A stretch of 64,000 nt of DNA from Micavibrio sp. UBA2638 (GCA_002359735.1 DENS01000002.1:262981-326980), one strand, 5' to 3'; numbered from the stretch's first letter, positions 54,131 through 61,623 are shown. Translations and numbers: made by a program. Notes: generated from the sequence alone by a model not told the origin.

Positions 54131-55246
54131 CTATTCAGCGGCAATGGCGAATTTGGCATCCTTGCGGGGCCACTGATTGAACTTCAAAACGCTTTCATCC
54201 ACAACATCAGATATAGTGGTAATAATGCGCGCGGCCACCAGATACGGGTCTGCGTTCGCACCCGGACGGCGGTCTTCAAAGTAACCATACCCTTTTAATT
54301 CCACCGGCTGAGGAATGCGGATAGAGCACCCACGATCGGCCGTCCCGTATTTAAAGGTATCAATATCGCAGGTTTCATGCAGACCGGTCAAACGATCGGC
54401 CAAACCGGCGCCGTAAACCAGAATATGCTCGGCATGTTTGGCTGACAATGCTTCACAGGCATCTTTAATGGCCTGACGCCCTTTTGTTTTGTCACGTGTA
54501 TCAATGGTGGACACGTTTGTGTGCATACCGGCACCATTCCAATCCCCTTTGATGGGCTTGTTATCAATGGTCACGGTTACGCCAAACTCTTCGGCCACTC
54601 TATATAGTAACCAACGGGCAATCCACATATGGTCACAAATTTTCAACGCATCGGCCGGTTCGTTTTCATCACCGCGATACCCAATCTGAAATTCCCACTG
54701 ACCAGGCATAACCTCTGCGTTAACACCGTAGAACATTAATTCAGTTTGCAGGCACAACTCAGCATGCGCTTCACAGATTTCACGGCCAAACACCTCATCC
54801 GATCCCACGCCGCAATAATACGGACCTTGTGGCCCCGGGAAGCCTTGCTCAGGCCAACCAAGCGGCGTCCGGTTTTTAAACAAAGTATATTCCTGCTCAA
54901 AACCAAGCCATGTTTTCAGCTCCTCGCCACCAGCATCCAGCACAGCGCGCAACTGCGCCCGTGAATTGGATTCATGCGGCGTACCATCGGCGTTATTCAC
55001 TTCACACATAACCAGATAGTTGCCCGGCCCGCGAATGGGGTCGTCCACAAATGCGACAGGCGACAAAAGACAATCGGAATCGTTGCCCACGGCCTGATAG
55101 GTTGAGGAGCCATCAAAGCTCCATTCAGGAAAATCCTCAATTGTTGGTGCATCACCCAGATTAACAACGCGCGCTTTTGAGCGTACTTTGCGTGTTGGAA
55201 CGCCTCCATCAATCCAAATATATTCAGCTAACGTAAAATTTGACAT
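54131..55246 (-). CDS. glnII: Glutamine synthetase, class II (eukaryote-type)
   Basis: 371 residues. The short GSII form is recognised by WIDGGVPTRKVRSKARVV, PEWSFDGSST, the ATP/Mg site EFQIGYRG, GDWNGAGMHTNVST and CSIRIPQPV, with no adenylylation-loop region of class I enzymes. It makes glutamine from glutamate and ammonia as a decamer. Such genes occur beside glnA in many Alphaproteobacteria and are often under nitrogen control. A 15-bp palindrome lies upstream. It is a single-gene unit with a terminator. Confidence 0.95.
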   Translation of the reverse strand: MSNFTLAEYIWIDGGVPTRKVRSKARVVNLGDAPTIEDFPEWSFDGSSTYQAVGNDSDCLLSPVAFVDDPIRGPGNYLVMCEVNNADGTPHESNSRAQLRAVLDAGGEELKTWLGFEQEYTLFKNRTPLGWPEQGFPGPQGPYYCGVGSDEVFGREICEAHAELCLQTELMFYGVNAEVMPGQWEFQIGYRGDENEPADALKICDHMWIARWLLYRVAEEFGVTVTIDNKPIKGDWNGAGMHTNVSTIDTRDKTKGRQAIKDACEALSAKHAEHILVYGAGLADRLTGLHETCDIDTFKYGTADRGCSIRIPQPVELKGYGYFEDRRPGANADPYLVAARIITTISDVVDESVLKFNQWPRKDAKFAIAAE

Positions 55247-55327
55247 GTTCTCTCCCTTTAATTACGGCTTGAATGTTTGTTCACGCCTATATAAAAGTCA
55301 TGGCTTCACATGATTTGCAAGCATTTT

Positions 55328-55342
55328 TTGTGCTTTGCACAA
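55328..55342. promoter_or_regulatory. Palindrome upstream of glnII (possible operator)
   Basis: TTGTGCTTTGCACAA is a perfect 6-3-6 inverted repeat, 82-96 bases before the glnII start. Next to it on the minus strand AAGCACAAAAAATGC only partly matches a sigma-54 -24/-12 element. It could be a regulator site; which regulator is unknown. Confidence 0.4.
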
Positions 55343-55398
55343 TATTTATGTGAGAAAATTAGAAAAACAGCCTCACTTTACGTTACAGCCCGCTCTTG

Positions 55399-55956
55399 CT
55401 ATGCGGGGGCAGCATTGAAGTGGATATTACGGGCGCCATGCGTTTCCAGAATCTTTTTGGCCTTGGCTTCCTGCTCCGGTTTGAAAGTTTTGACCCACAG
55501 TATCAGGCCGCCCTGCCCGATTTGCTTTTGTGTTCGTAAATCCATATACGCCTTCACGCCATATAATATGCAGCCGCCAATCACCGCGCCGACCGCACTC
55601 CCCAGCGAGACGGCCCCAATCAGAACCAGATTAGACGCCGGATTCACCAGAACGCCCGCCGCGCAACCGGCCAGATAGGCCGGAACACCGACAATCGCCC
55701 CAGAGGCAATGGCCCGTTCTTCCGGGTGTATGGCGGCATCCTTGGGAACATCAGGGTTATTCCGCAAAACTCTGGGCGGCAGTTCAGCCGTACCAAAGCG
55801 GCGTTCCAGCTTTGATTTGCTCCCCAGAACATTAATATCATGACGGGCAAAGGCAGAAGCCTCTAATTCGGCGATTGCCTCATCCAGCTCTTCCCGCGTT
55901 TGAAAGACGCCGACAGCCTCTTTATATATCTGTTCATCATCGTGCACTTGTTTCAT
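55399..55956 (-). CDS. Membrane protein with stress-protein-like N-terminal domain
   Basis: 185 residues. The N-terminal stretch AVGVFQTREELDEAIAELEASAFARHDINVL is like the alpha/beta domain of the general stress protein 17M (YflT)/DUF1269 type. Two hydrophobic Gly/Ala-rich helices follow (ASGAIVGVPAYLAGCAAGVLV, VLIGAVSLGSAVGAVIGGCILY), probably a glycine-zipper hairpin, then a C-terminal repeat of the fold (LILWVKTFKPEQEAKAKKIL). The function is unknown; envelope stress is an inference. Confidence 0.75.
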   Translation of the reverse strand: MKQVHDDEQIYKEAVGVFQTREELDEAIAELEASAFARHDINVLGSKSKLERRFGTAELPPRVLRNNPDVPKDAAIHPEERAIASGAIVGVPAYLAGCAAGVLVNPASNLVLIGAVSLGSAVGAVIGGCILYGVKAYMDLRTQKQIGQGGLILWVKTFKPEQEAKAKKILETHGARNIHFNAAPA

Positions 55957-56057
55957 GGCTGCCTCCTGTTGGTTTAATTCGGTATAAAATCAACACCACC
56001 AACGTATTCACCGCAAAAAAGTTCCGCAATCATTCGGGAAAAATATTTTACAGCCCT

Positions 56058-56249
56058 TTAGCTTGAAAACACTATACGATTTTTGTTGCTCACGATAAAG
56101 TCCATGGCTTCCTCAGGGGTTTCAAAATCTTCATACACAAAAACTTCCAAGCCAAACAGTAAAGCCAGAATCATAAGAATGTATAATGCCAGAATAAATA
56201 AAACGGCCAAGATAATGGCAATCCAATTGATGGCAATTTTATCTCCCAA
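56058..56249 (-). CDS. Small membrane protein (TTG start)
   Basis: 63 residues, one long hydrophobic helix (AIILAVLFILALYILMILALLF) then an acidic short domain (YEDFETPEEAMDFIVSNKN). The start is TTG at 56249, supported by GAGGAA 7 bases upstream and a gap of only three bases after the preceding gene. It is the last gene of a three-gene minus-strand set. Confidence 0.7.
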   Translation of the reverse strand: MGDKIAINWIAIILAVLFILALYILMILALLFGLEVFVYEDFETPEEAMDFIVSNKNRIVFSS

Positions 56250-56252
56250 GGT

Positions 56253-56660
56253 TTATTCCTCTTCTTCATTTTCCTCTTCTCCATTCTCACCTTGGCATTT
56301 TTCCAGGGCCGATTGATGCTCCGTATCTCCTTTTGGAAAATAACGAGATAGCCACCAGCTTCCTGCTGCACAGAGAAAAATTGCCAAACCGCTGAAGAGC
56401 CATTCTTTGTAAAGTCCGAAAGCATAACGTTCCGGTAAACCAAATGTCCAAAATAGAGCCGCTACGGCCATGAGGTTTTTGAAACGATCTTTCCTTGTCC
56501 AATAGGCCACAAAGCAAAAACCAACAAATACGACAAGGTAATTGGCGCCCAAAAATAAATGGCTGTGGCTCATGAAATGAAGTGTCCCTGACATAACACC
56601 GCTAAAATATGAGAGCACGAATAGGAAGGCTGCGTTTCTGATGATATTTTTTATATCCAT
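56253..56660 (-). CDS. Four-helix membrane protein with acidic C-terminal motif
   Basis: 135 residues. About four membrane helices (AAFLFVLSYFSGVMSG, LVVFVGFCFVAYW, LMAVAALFWTFGL, WLFSGLAIFLCAAGSWWL) precede a cytoplasmic tail containing SALEKCQGENGEEENEEEE. The SALEKCQGE motif is repeated at the end of the neighbouring upstream protein and is encoded by a near-identical DNA segment. Function unknown. Confidence 0.7.
   Translation of the reverse strand: MDIKNIIRNAAFLFVLSYFSGVMSGTLHFMSHSHLFLGANYLVVFVGFCFVAYWTRKDRFKNLMAVAALFWTFGLPERYAFGLYKEWLFSGLAIFLCAAGSWWLSRYFPKGDTEHQSALEKCQGENGEEENEEEE
56287..56315. repeat. 29-bp direct repeat, copy 1
   Basis: This 29-bp segment, beginning TCACCTTGGCATTTTTCC, recurs exactly at 56707-56735. 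On the minus strand it encodes the shared SALEKCQGE C-terminal motif of the two adjacent proteins. Confidence 0.9.
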
Positions 56661-56669
56661 AATGGTTTT

Positions 56670-57173
56670 TTACTCTTGTTCTTCACTTTCTCGGCCTTCG
56701 TCTTCTTCACCTTGGCATTTTTCCAGGGCCGATTGCAAGGATTTAACCATGCCGGATGCTTCATTGACAGCAGGTTGCAAAGAGGTTGAGATTTCAGAAT
56801 CAAGCTCATCAATACGCGCCCTGGGTTCTTCCACCAATTGCCTTAAAGTTTCTATATCACCTTGCAATGCTGAGAGCTGACTGGATAGCGCGGAAATTTC
56901 CTGCTCAATCTGGGAATCCGTTTTCTTAAGGGCACGCTCCGTCTCGCCATCCGGGTTCATAATGCCATCGACTTTAAGCCCTTTGCTTTTTTGAAATGTG
57001 CGGATCGTCGTGTCCAGATTTTTATCGGGAAGTCCCAATTCAGTATCTCCACTATACAGCCCGAGACTGGCAAAATTTCTACGGGTTTGAATAACGTCTT
57101 TGGCACGGGAGTTTTGTCGGTTTCCAATAGGCGCAGTTAATGCACTCCCCAGACGCTGGAAATAGCTTACCAT
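56670..57173 (-). CDS. Peptidoglycan-binding-domain protein with coiled coil
   Basis: 167 residues. Residues about 28-85 look like a PG_binding_1 domain (RRNFASLGLYSG, TIRTFQKSKGLKVDGIMNPDGETERAL). A long coiled coil follows (QIEQEISALSSQLSALQGDIETL), ending in the SALEKCQGE motif and an acidic tail. No signal peptide is seen, odd for a wall-binding protein unless released by lysis or another route. It heads the three-gene set with two membrane proteins; a phage-lysis-like or envelope module is possible. Confidence 0.75.
   Translation of the reverse strand: MVSYFQRLGSALTAPIGNRQNSRAKDVIQTRRNFASLGLYSGDTELGLPDKNLDTTIRTFQKSKGLKVDGIMNPDGETERALKKTDSQIEQEISALSSQLSALQGDIETLRQLVEEPRARIDELDSEISTSLQPAVNEASGMVKSLQSALEKCQGEEDEGRESEEQE
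56707..56735. repeat. 29-bp direct repeat, copy 2
   Basis: Exact copy of the segment at 56287-56315, at the 3' end of the peptidoglycan-binding-domain gene and in the same reading frame relative to the shared SALEKCQGE motif. Confidence 0.9.
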
Positions 57174-57199
57174 CGTTTATAATCCTTAATTGTAATGAG

Positions 57200-57231
57200 A
57201 AAAGAAAAAGCCACGAAAGCGGACTCGTGGC
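57200..57231 (-). terminator. Minus-strand terminator upstream of the peptidoglycan-binding-domain gene
   Basis: GCCACGA (57210-57216) pairs with TCGTGGC (57225-57231). On the minus strand a T-rich run follows. It would stop leftward transcripts, for example from the tRNA-Arg gene before the island inserted. Confidence 0.7.
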
Positions 57232-57559
57232 ATTGATGCTGAATATATTCCTATATCATTCTTTAAATGTCAAGCCTTGGATTCAAATTTGAAGTGCAAT
57301 ATTTTACACCATGAAAAAAGAAAGCGTTGCCGTAGATGTTTGCTGGCCAGATGCATACAAAAAGCCTTAGGCAGGGGGTAAAGAATATTCATATGTGACA
57401 TGCGCTTTAAACTTTACGTTGGAAAAAAGACGTGCGAAATTTCCAACTCTGAAATGCGTTTTGTAACAATGCATTAGCGTAATTTTGATGAGTTATGGGG
57501 GGGGTATAGATGCGATTAAATAAAAACACAATTAATTCAATGTGTTAAATATATTTGTT

Positions 57560-57685
57560 ATGCAAATGGCGCGCCCAACGGGTAAGTTTACGAAAACTCC
57601 TCTAGAGAGCTTAAGGGAGTTTAATGATGCTCTAACCCTTGGTGGTTTCGACGATTTCTATGGTTTAGAGGGTGATGGCGAGTAA
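57560..57685 (+). CDS. Possible 41-residue frame spanning attL
   Basis: ATG at 57560 opens a frame (MQMARPTGKFTKTPLES..., ending GLEGDGE) that crosses the left repeat and continues into the island. No ribosome binding site is visible. An inverted repeat (AAACTCC at 57594-57600 with GGAGTTT at 57617-57623) lies within it. It may be a chance frame or part of a recombinase attachment site. The surrounding 57174-57780 stretch holds otherwise only the minus-strand terminator, attL and the operator-like site. Confidence 0.25.
   Translation: MQMARPTGKFTKTPLESLREFNDALTLGGFDDFYGLEGDGE
57563..57576 (+). repeat. Putative attL (14-bp direct repeat)
   Basis: CAAATGGCGCGCCC, identical to 63260-63273. It contains the palindrome GGCGCGCC and equals the tRNA-Arg 3' end plus flanking bases. 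The 5' part of the tRNA is absent here, as expected for the displaced end of an integration. Confidence 0.75.
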
Positions 57686-57733
57686 TATTGCCAAAAATTC
57701 TGTGTTTTCTCTACCCACAGGGGAAACGAAAAA

Positions 57734-57751
57734 GTACACTATCGTGAACAA
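57734..57751 (+). promoter_or_regulatory. Operator-like 18-bp site upstream of the first island gene
   Basis: GTACACTATCGTGAACAA matches the site at 60417-60434 (opposite strand) at 17 of 18 positions. It lies 30 bases before the ATG of the 181-residue gene, where a repressor or activator would act. Confidence 0.7.
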
Positions 57752-57780
57752 TTTTTTATAGAAGAAAAGTAATATTAGAT

Positions 57781-58326
57781 ATGAACACACATACTGCATT
57801 CTATCCTCAGCTCAAAGAAATGGTAATTAACTCAGGTTATGAGTCTGTAACAGATGGTCATGTTAAATACAGAGATATGATGAATGCTCTTAAACAAGGT
57901 GAGGTCAAGTCTATTCAAGTCAATGAACATGCGGCTGATCTACCAGATGTTGTTTTCGCATTCTATGAACACGTTAAGATGCAAAATTTGGTACAGAAGG
58001 ATTGGTATAGTGGGTTAATAATCAGCCAGCAGCACGCTCCCTCTACTTTGACGAAGATGATCCTTAAAAAGAAGATTGGAACTGAAAACATAAGTGGTGC
58101 AGATTTAAAGACATTTTCGGATGATAAGCTCTTACCATTGTTTTTTGTGCAGCCGGAAAATAAATGTTTGGATCATATTATTGTAGATCAAAAACGGAAG
58201 CATGGATTGGATGCTATATTAATATTGGATAGCCATTACGAATATGAAAACCAAGACCGAGCGGCGCTGGCGTCACTAAAAAGCAAGGCGGAAGAGTTTA
58301 TGGTTTCCGTTGTTTATCTTCTCTGA
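57781..58326 (+). CDS. Island hypothetical protein A
   Basis: 181 residues, no signal peptide or membrane segment, mixed alpha/beta with the C-terminal DAILILDSHYEYENQDRAALASLKSKAEEFMVSVVYLL. I do not recognise it. Base composition is AT-rich like the rest of the island. The operator-like site just upstream matches those at the nuclease/XRE promoter, so it is probably controlled by the island regulator. The next gene starts 109 bases downstream on the same strand. Confidence 0.75.
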   Translation: MNTHTAFYPQLKEMVINSGYESVTDGHVKYRDMMNALKQGEVKSIQVNEHAADLPDVVFAFYEHVKMQNLVQKDWYSGLIISQQHAPSTLTKMILKKKIGTENISGADLKTFSDDKLLPLFFVQPENKCLDHIIVDQKRKHGLDAILILDSHYEYENQDRAALASLKSKAEEFMVSVVYLL

Positions 58327-58435
58327 TTTTCTCCGATGTGTATGAAGTAATCCTAAAGCCTTGTAAAATTTGTGAATTAAATATTTAATATATCAATATT
58401 ATTAGATTTAAATTTACTGAAAGGAACTTGCTATA

Positions 58436-59410
58436 ATGAGTAGTAGCAAGACTGAAATTTTTTCTGAAACAAAATTTACACACGAAATCACTTATACAAA
58501 CGAAGGTAAAATACCTGTTTCTGAAATTGCAGAGTCTTTATTGGCCAACGAACAGCTAATAAAGCTAACTGTTCCCTTGCTTGAAAAGCTATACCCAGGA
58601 TTAGAAATAAAAGATATTGAGATACATTTCAAAAACGCATCTCATAATAGCCCTTTACAAGAAATTTTTGGAATTTCGCTGTTTGTATCGTTTCAAGAAG
58701 ATTTAGAGAACGAAGTTCCCGAATTAATAGAATATATTACAGGAAAAGAGGTTCCTGAATCATTTGATTCATTGATAACCGTTGCTGCTTTTGTCCTGTT
58801 GTATTATGGAGCGGACTATCTTTTTTCAAGATTTAAAGGCAGTAAATCAGAACCTATTTCTAAAGGTCTGGAGCAAACAATTCATGTTGCTGGAGATTAT
58901 ATCAATATGCCACCAGACAAAATTGAGGAAGTGGTTAAGGAGGTCTATACTGGACAACGTTTGCAAAGCTTAGCTAAAGCATCTAAAGGGGCGGTGTTAC
59001 CAGCGAAAAGAGAAAGAAATGCTCAAATCGTAACCACTGAAGAAATTGCTTTTACAAAAGAAGCTGTAAATGATTTTCCCTCCGACATAGATTTTGACTA
59101 TGAAGATGATTTTGAAAAGACAGAACCGTATCAAAGGGTTAGAATTAGTTTAAGGGCAACTGACTTAGATAAAAATAATACTGGGTGGGCAGGTGTCATA
59201 AAGAAAATATCTGATGCCCGTCTAAAGATGGAAGTGTATCCGACTATTGATCTACAAAAATTACATGGCAAGAAATCCATTGTGGGCGATATTCTTCTCG
59301 TGTCGAAAAAACAGCCGAACGGGAGTTATAAGCCAGCGTCTTTTCATTTGCTGGAGATCCATGAGCCGAAGAGACGCAAACCTAAAACAAAAAGAACGAA
59401 AAAGTCATAG
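58436..59410 (+). CDS. Island membrane-anchored hypothetical protein B
   Basis: 324 residues. An N-terminal soluble domain (about 1-110) is followed by one hydrophobic segment (LITVAAFVLLYYGADYLF, about 117-134). An acidic region (DFPSDIDFDYEDDFEKTEP), a beta-rich C-terminal part (VRISLRATDLDKNNTGWAGVIK, LKMEVYP) and a basic KRRKPKTKRTKKS end complete it. AAAGGAA precedes the ATG. Family not recognised. It converges on the nuclease gene with 9 bases between stops. Confidence 0.75.
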   Translation: MSSSKTEIFSETKFTHEITYTNEGKIPVSEIAESLLANEQLIKLTVPLLEKLYPGLEIKDIEIHFKNASHNSPLQEIFGISLFVSFQEDLENEVPELIEYITGKEVPESFDSLITVAAFVLLYYGADYLFSRFKGSKSEPISKGLEQTIHVAGDYINMPPDKIEEVVKEVYTGQRLQSLAKASKGAVLPAKRERNAQIVTTEEIAFTKEAVNDFPSDIDFDYEDDFEKTEPYQRVRISLRATDLDKNNTGWAGVIKKISDARLKMEVYPTIDLQKLHGKKSIVGDILLVSKKQPNGSYKPASFHLLEIHEPKRRKPKTKRTKKS

Positions 59411-59419
59411 CTTTGATTT

Positions 59420-60403
59420 CTATATTTTCAGTTTTAGCTTTTCTAATTTTGTAAGCTGTTCGAAAGCGTCATTGAAACTTATTATTCCGGCTTCATCAAA
59501 TGCCGAAAACTCAACCTCAGCAACACGCATCGTTTTGCCCTTGCGGGATATGCATGTTTTGAAAATGCTTGCGTCAAGCCTATCGCGTAAGGCCTCCGCC
59601 AATTCTTTCGTTTGATCCGCATCGTTTGATGATGCACGTAAATATAAAGCTAGATTGCATTGGTCGTCGTATATTGTTGCTTCCATTTGAAAATAGGCTT
59701 CCATATCGGTTTTTATTTTTTGCGCTCCGAAGTAGAAAACCCATAACCCTCCACGGGGGTTGGCAACATATCCAAAGCTGCTATCCAAGCCGGAGCTTTT
59801 AAGTTCGCTGTAAAAGCCTTCAATAGCATCTACAGTCCAGTTTTTGACTGGCGTGTCTTTCCACGCATTAAAAGCATGTTCTTTCGCTTTAATGTGTTTG
59901 AAAAAGTCTGTGAAAATATCATAGTCGGCACAAATCTCATCAAAGCCATCCAAACATTTAAGAATATCGCTGCGTCTTACAACGTGGATGTTATCGGCTT
60001 TTGGGAAATCTTGATTGCCTGTTATAAGCAATACCGGCGTACACAGATTGGATACGTTGGAACTGTTCCTTTTAATTAATTCTGCGTAAGCGTTTACCTG
60101 TTCTTCCGTTGCGATAGCGTTGATTTTGTCTTCAATGAGCAGGCATTTGCCATTTGTGAACTCTACAATAATATCGGTATGATATTTTTGTTGCTGCACA
60201 TCACCCACTTGTATTCCGCTTTCGTATTCCTTCCCGAGCAATAATTCCAAGAACTTTTGGGAAGCATTGTAAATGTGTTTATTAGAACCGGAACACATTT
60301 GAGCTTCTGTATTTTTTGACCATGCTATAAGCCAGCAAATAAAAGCATCTTGAGACAGCTCTTTGGTGGCAAACTCGAATATGTTGGGATTTGAAAAAGT
60401 CAT
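59420..60403 (-). CDS. PD-(D/E)XK nuclease superfamily protein
   Basis: 327 residues from the ATG at 60403, chosen because GGAGGTG lies 5 bases upstream; ATGs at 60424 and 60415 are also in frame. The nuclease core is seen in HTDIIVEFTNGKCLLIEDKINA: D77, then E91 and K93 of the (E/D)xK motif, with a preceding helix FEFATKELSQDAFICWLIAW typical of the PDDEXK_4-type family. The C-terminal half (FGYVANPRGGLWVFYFG) is a separate domain. Members include restriction-like and repair-like nucleases. No methyltransferase or helicase is beside it. Confidence 0.82.
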   Translation of the reverse strand: MTFSNPNIFEFATKELSQDAFICWLIAWSKNTEAQMCSGSNKHIYNASQKFLELLLGKEYESGIQVGDVQQQKYHTDIIVEFTNGKCLLIEDKINAIATEEQVNAYAELIKRNSSNVSNLCTPVLLITGNQDFPKADNIHVVRRSDILKCLDGFDEICADYDIFTDFFKHIKAKEHAFNAWKDTPVKNWTVDAIEGFYSELKSSGLDSSFGYVANPRGGLWVFYFGAQKIKTDMEAYFQMEATIYDDQCNLALYLRASSNDADQTKELAEALRDRLDASIFKTCISRKGKTMRVAEVEFSAFDEAGIISFNDAFEQLTKLEKLKLKI

Positions 60404-60416
60404 GTGCACCTCCATT

Positions 60417-60434
60417 TTGTTCACGATCGTGTAC
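60417..60434 (-). promoter_or_regulatory. Operator-like site 1 between nuclease and XRE genes
   Basis: On the minus strand it reads GTACACGATCGTGAACAA, including the perfect palindrome CACGATCGTG. It lies 14 bases before the nuclease ATG at 60403, oriented towards that gene. Confidence 0.7.
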
Positions 60435-60443
60435 GGTATTTGT

Positions 60444-60461
60444 GTACACGAAAATGAACAA
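60444..60461 (+). promoter_or_regulatory. Operator-like site 2 overlapping the XRE start codon
   Basis: GTACACGAAAATGAACAA matches site 1 at 15 of 18 positions, on the opposite strand. It covers the XRE ATG at 60454, suggesting autoregulation. The two sites form a divergent pair 9 bases apart. Confidence 0.6.
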
Positions 60462-60672
60462 TGGGTCTATGGCTGATTTAGTGAGCATAGGCAGACGCAT
60501 TGCAAATATAAGAGCTGAAAAGAAAGTATCCCAAGATGATCTTGCTGGGATGGCTGAGCTTAATAGAGGTTATATTTCGCGTATAGAAAACGGCCATGTA
60601 TCGTTCTCTGTTCCAATACTCTTGAAAATTGCGAAGGCGTTAGATGTTCCACCTGCCGATTTTTTTAAATAA
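60454..60672 (+). CDS. XRE-family helix-turn-helix regulator
   Basis: 72 residues from the ATG at 60454. Almost the whole protein is one HTH_3 domain (IGRRIANIRAEKKVSQDDLAG, NRGYISRIENGHVSFSVPIL, LKIAKALDVPPADFF). Size and divergent placement next to a nuclease resemble the controller proteins of restriction-modification and related modules. The operator-like sites on both sides of its start fit self-control. There is no clear ribosome binding site, so a leaderless or weakly translated message is possible. An ATG at 60469 is an alternative. Confidence 0.85.
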   Translation: MNNGSMADLVSIGRRIANIRAEKKVSQDDLAGMAELNRGYISRIENGHVSFSVPILLKIAKALDVPPADFFK

Positions 60673-61085
60673 AAACCGCTTTTCCGACTTGTGTTCGTGC
60701 TTTGGTGAAGACCACCTGAAACTTACCCTTCCTAGCCCTGCACAAGGGTTATAAAGGTTTTTCCGACACCCCGCCCGCGAAGCCTTCAAAACTTGTCAGT
60801 AAGCGTCACACAAAAAATAACTTGAAATAGCAGGAAGAAGATGTATTTTAAAAAACATCATTCTTGAATAATAATTCACGCGGTTGGGAAACTCTAAAAC
60901 AGTTTAGAAATACTCACCTAATAATTCACGTAAATTTTAATCTCGGAAAGGCGAAGTGTATCTTCGTTTGGGCGATTAGCTTTTGGTATTAGATCAAAGG
61001 CAAACGTGGTTGTTGTCGTGAAGTCTCTTCATCAATAATTTTCTTTTTTCGCTCCTTTCCGACCACAAAAGAAAGGAGTTTTTTC
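60673..61085. other. Non-coding stretch in the island with structured leader
   Basis: No convincing gene is seen in these 413 bases. They hold two copies of TAATAATTCACG (60869-60880 and 60919-60930, 50 bases apart), a small stem CGAAG/CTTCG near 60960, and the terminator-like hairpin at 61052-61084. The right half is probably a promoter and 5' leader for the small frame at 61086. Confidence 0.5.
61052..61084 (+). terminator. Terminator-like leader hairpin before the small island gene
   Basis: CTCCTTTC (61052-61059) pairs perfectly with GAAAGGAG (61071-61078), followed by six Ts. The 3' arm contains the AGGAG ribosome binding site of the ATG at 61086, so the structure could stop transcription and also mask translation initiation. 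Confidence 0.75.
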
Positions 61086-61211
61086 ATGCGAAAAACTCAA
61101 GAAAAAAATAGCGTGGATACTGACTTAGAACAATTTATTCAGTTTTTCTTGCGCGATTATCTCAATTCTCAATTCAATACAACGAAGGAAGGAAATTATG
61201 ATGAACAATAG
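61086..61211 (+). CDS. Small island protein (41 residues)
   Basis: ATG at 61086 follows AGGAG at 7 bases spacing. The product is charged and helical (RKTQEKNSVDTDLEQFIQFF, LRDYLNSQF). Its last 14 bases overlap the next gene, which has its own ribosome binding site inside this one, suggesting translational coupling. It could be a leader peptide or a small partner of the 133-residue protein. Confidence 0.6.
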   Translation: MRKTQEKNSVDTDLEQFIQFFLRDYLNSQFNTTKEGNYDEQ

Positions 61212-61599
61212 TATTTTTGAAAAGGAAAGATTCCTATATTTGGTAAGTCACGCTCCGTCAAACCAACGCAACAACGGTTTGTGGCTAAGAGATCAGAAGA
61301 TAAAGAATCATGACATTGCGGCAACCGTAACGTTCTCGTTTCATATACACGATAGCATCGTATGTCATAAAAGCTTTTATCCTTGGTGTATCAACGAAAC
61401 ATTAAAGAGAGCCGAGCAGTTCTTTGAAAAATATAAAGATGAAAACAGAGTCTTTTATCTTGCGTATTTCGATTGGGACAGCGCTAAAGATAGGGCTGAC
61501 CCTGCGCGTGTTGCCAGAATAAAGGAAAATTTTATTATAAAAACACATGATGAAATTTTGGCTGAAGGTGATTTATTGATGCGGTGCAAATATCATTAA
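61198..61599 (+). CDS. Island hypothetical protein C
   Basis: 133 residues, soluble, aromatic-rich (FHIHDSIVCHKSFYPWCINE, RVFYLAYFDWDSAKDRADP). GGAAGGAA precedes the tandem ATGs at 61198. It overlaps the 41-residue frame upstream and is followed by the recombinase leader. I do not recognise the family. Confidence 0.65.
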   Translation: MMNNSIFEKERFLYLVSHAPSNQRNNGLWLRDQKIKNHDIAATVTFSFHIHDSIVCHKSFYPWCINETLKRAEQFFEKYKDENRVFYLAYFDWDSAKDRADPARVARIKENFIIKTHDEILAEGDLLMRCKYH

Positions 61600-61623
61600 T
61601 AATCTCTTCTGATAATCAATGTA

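Noticed and set aside
55328..55360. Sigma-54 promoter for glnII
   Set aside because: The -12 GC and one -24 G are present, but the GG doublet and TTGC element are incomplete, so it is kept only as a remark.
57560..57685. 41-residue frame at the left island end as a confident gene
   Set aside because: It spans attL, has no ribosome binding site and contains an inverted repeat; listed only at low confidence.
59420..60672. Classical restriction-modification system
   Set aside because: A nuclease and a controller-like XRE protein are present, but no DNA methyltransferase or specificity subunit is found on the island.
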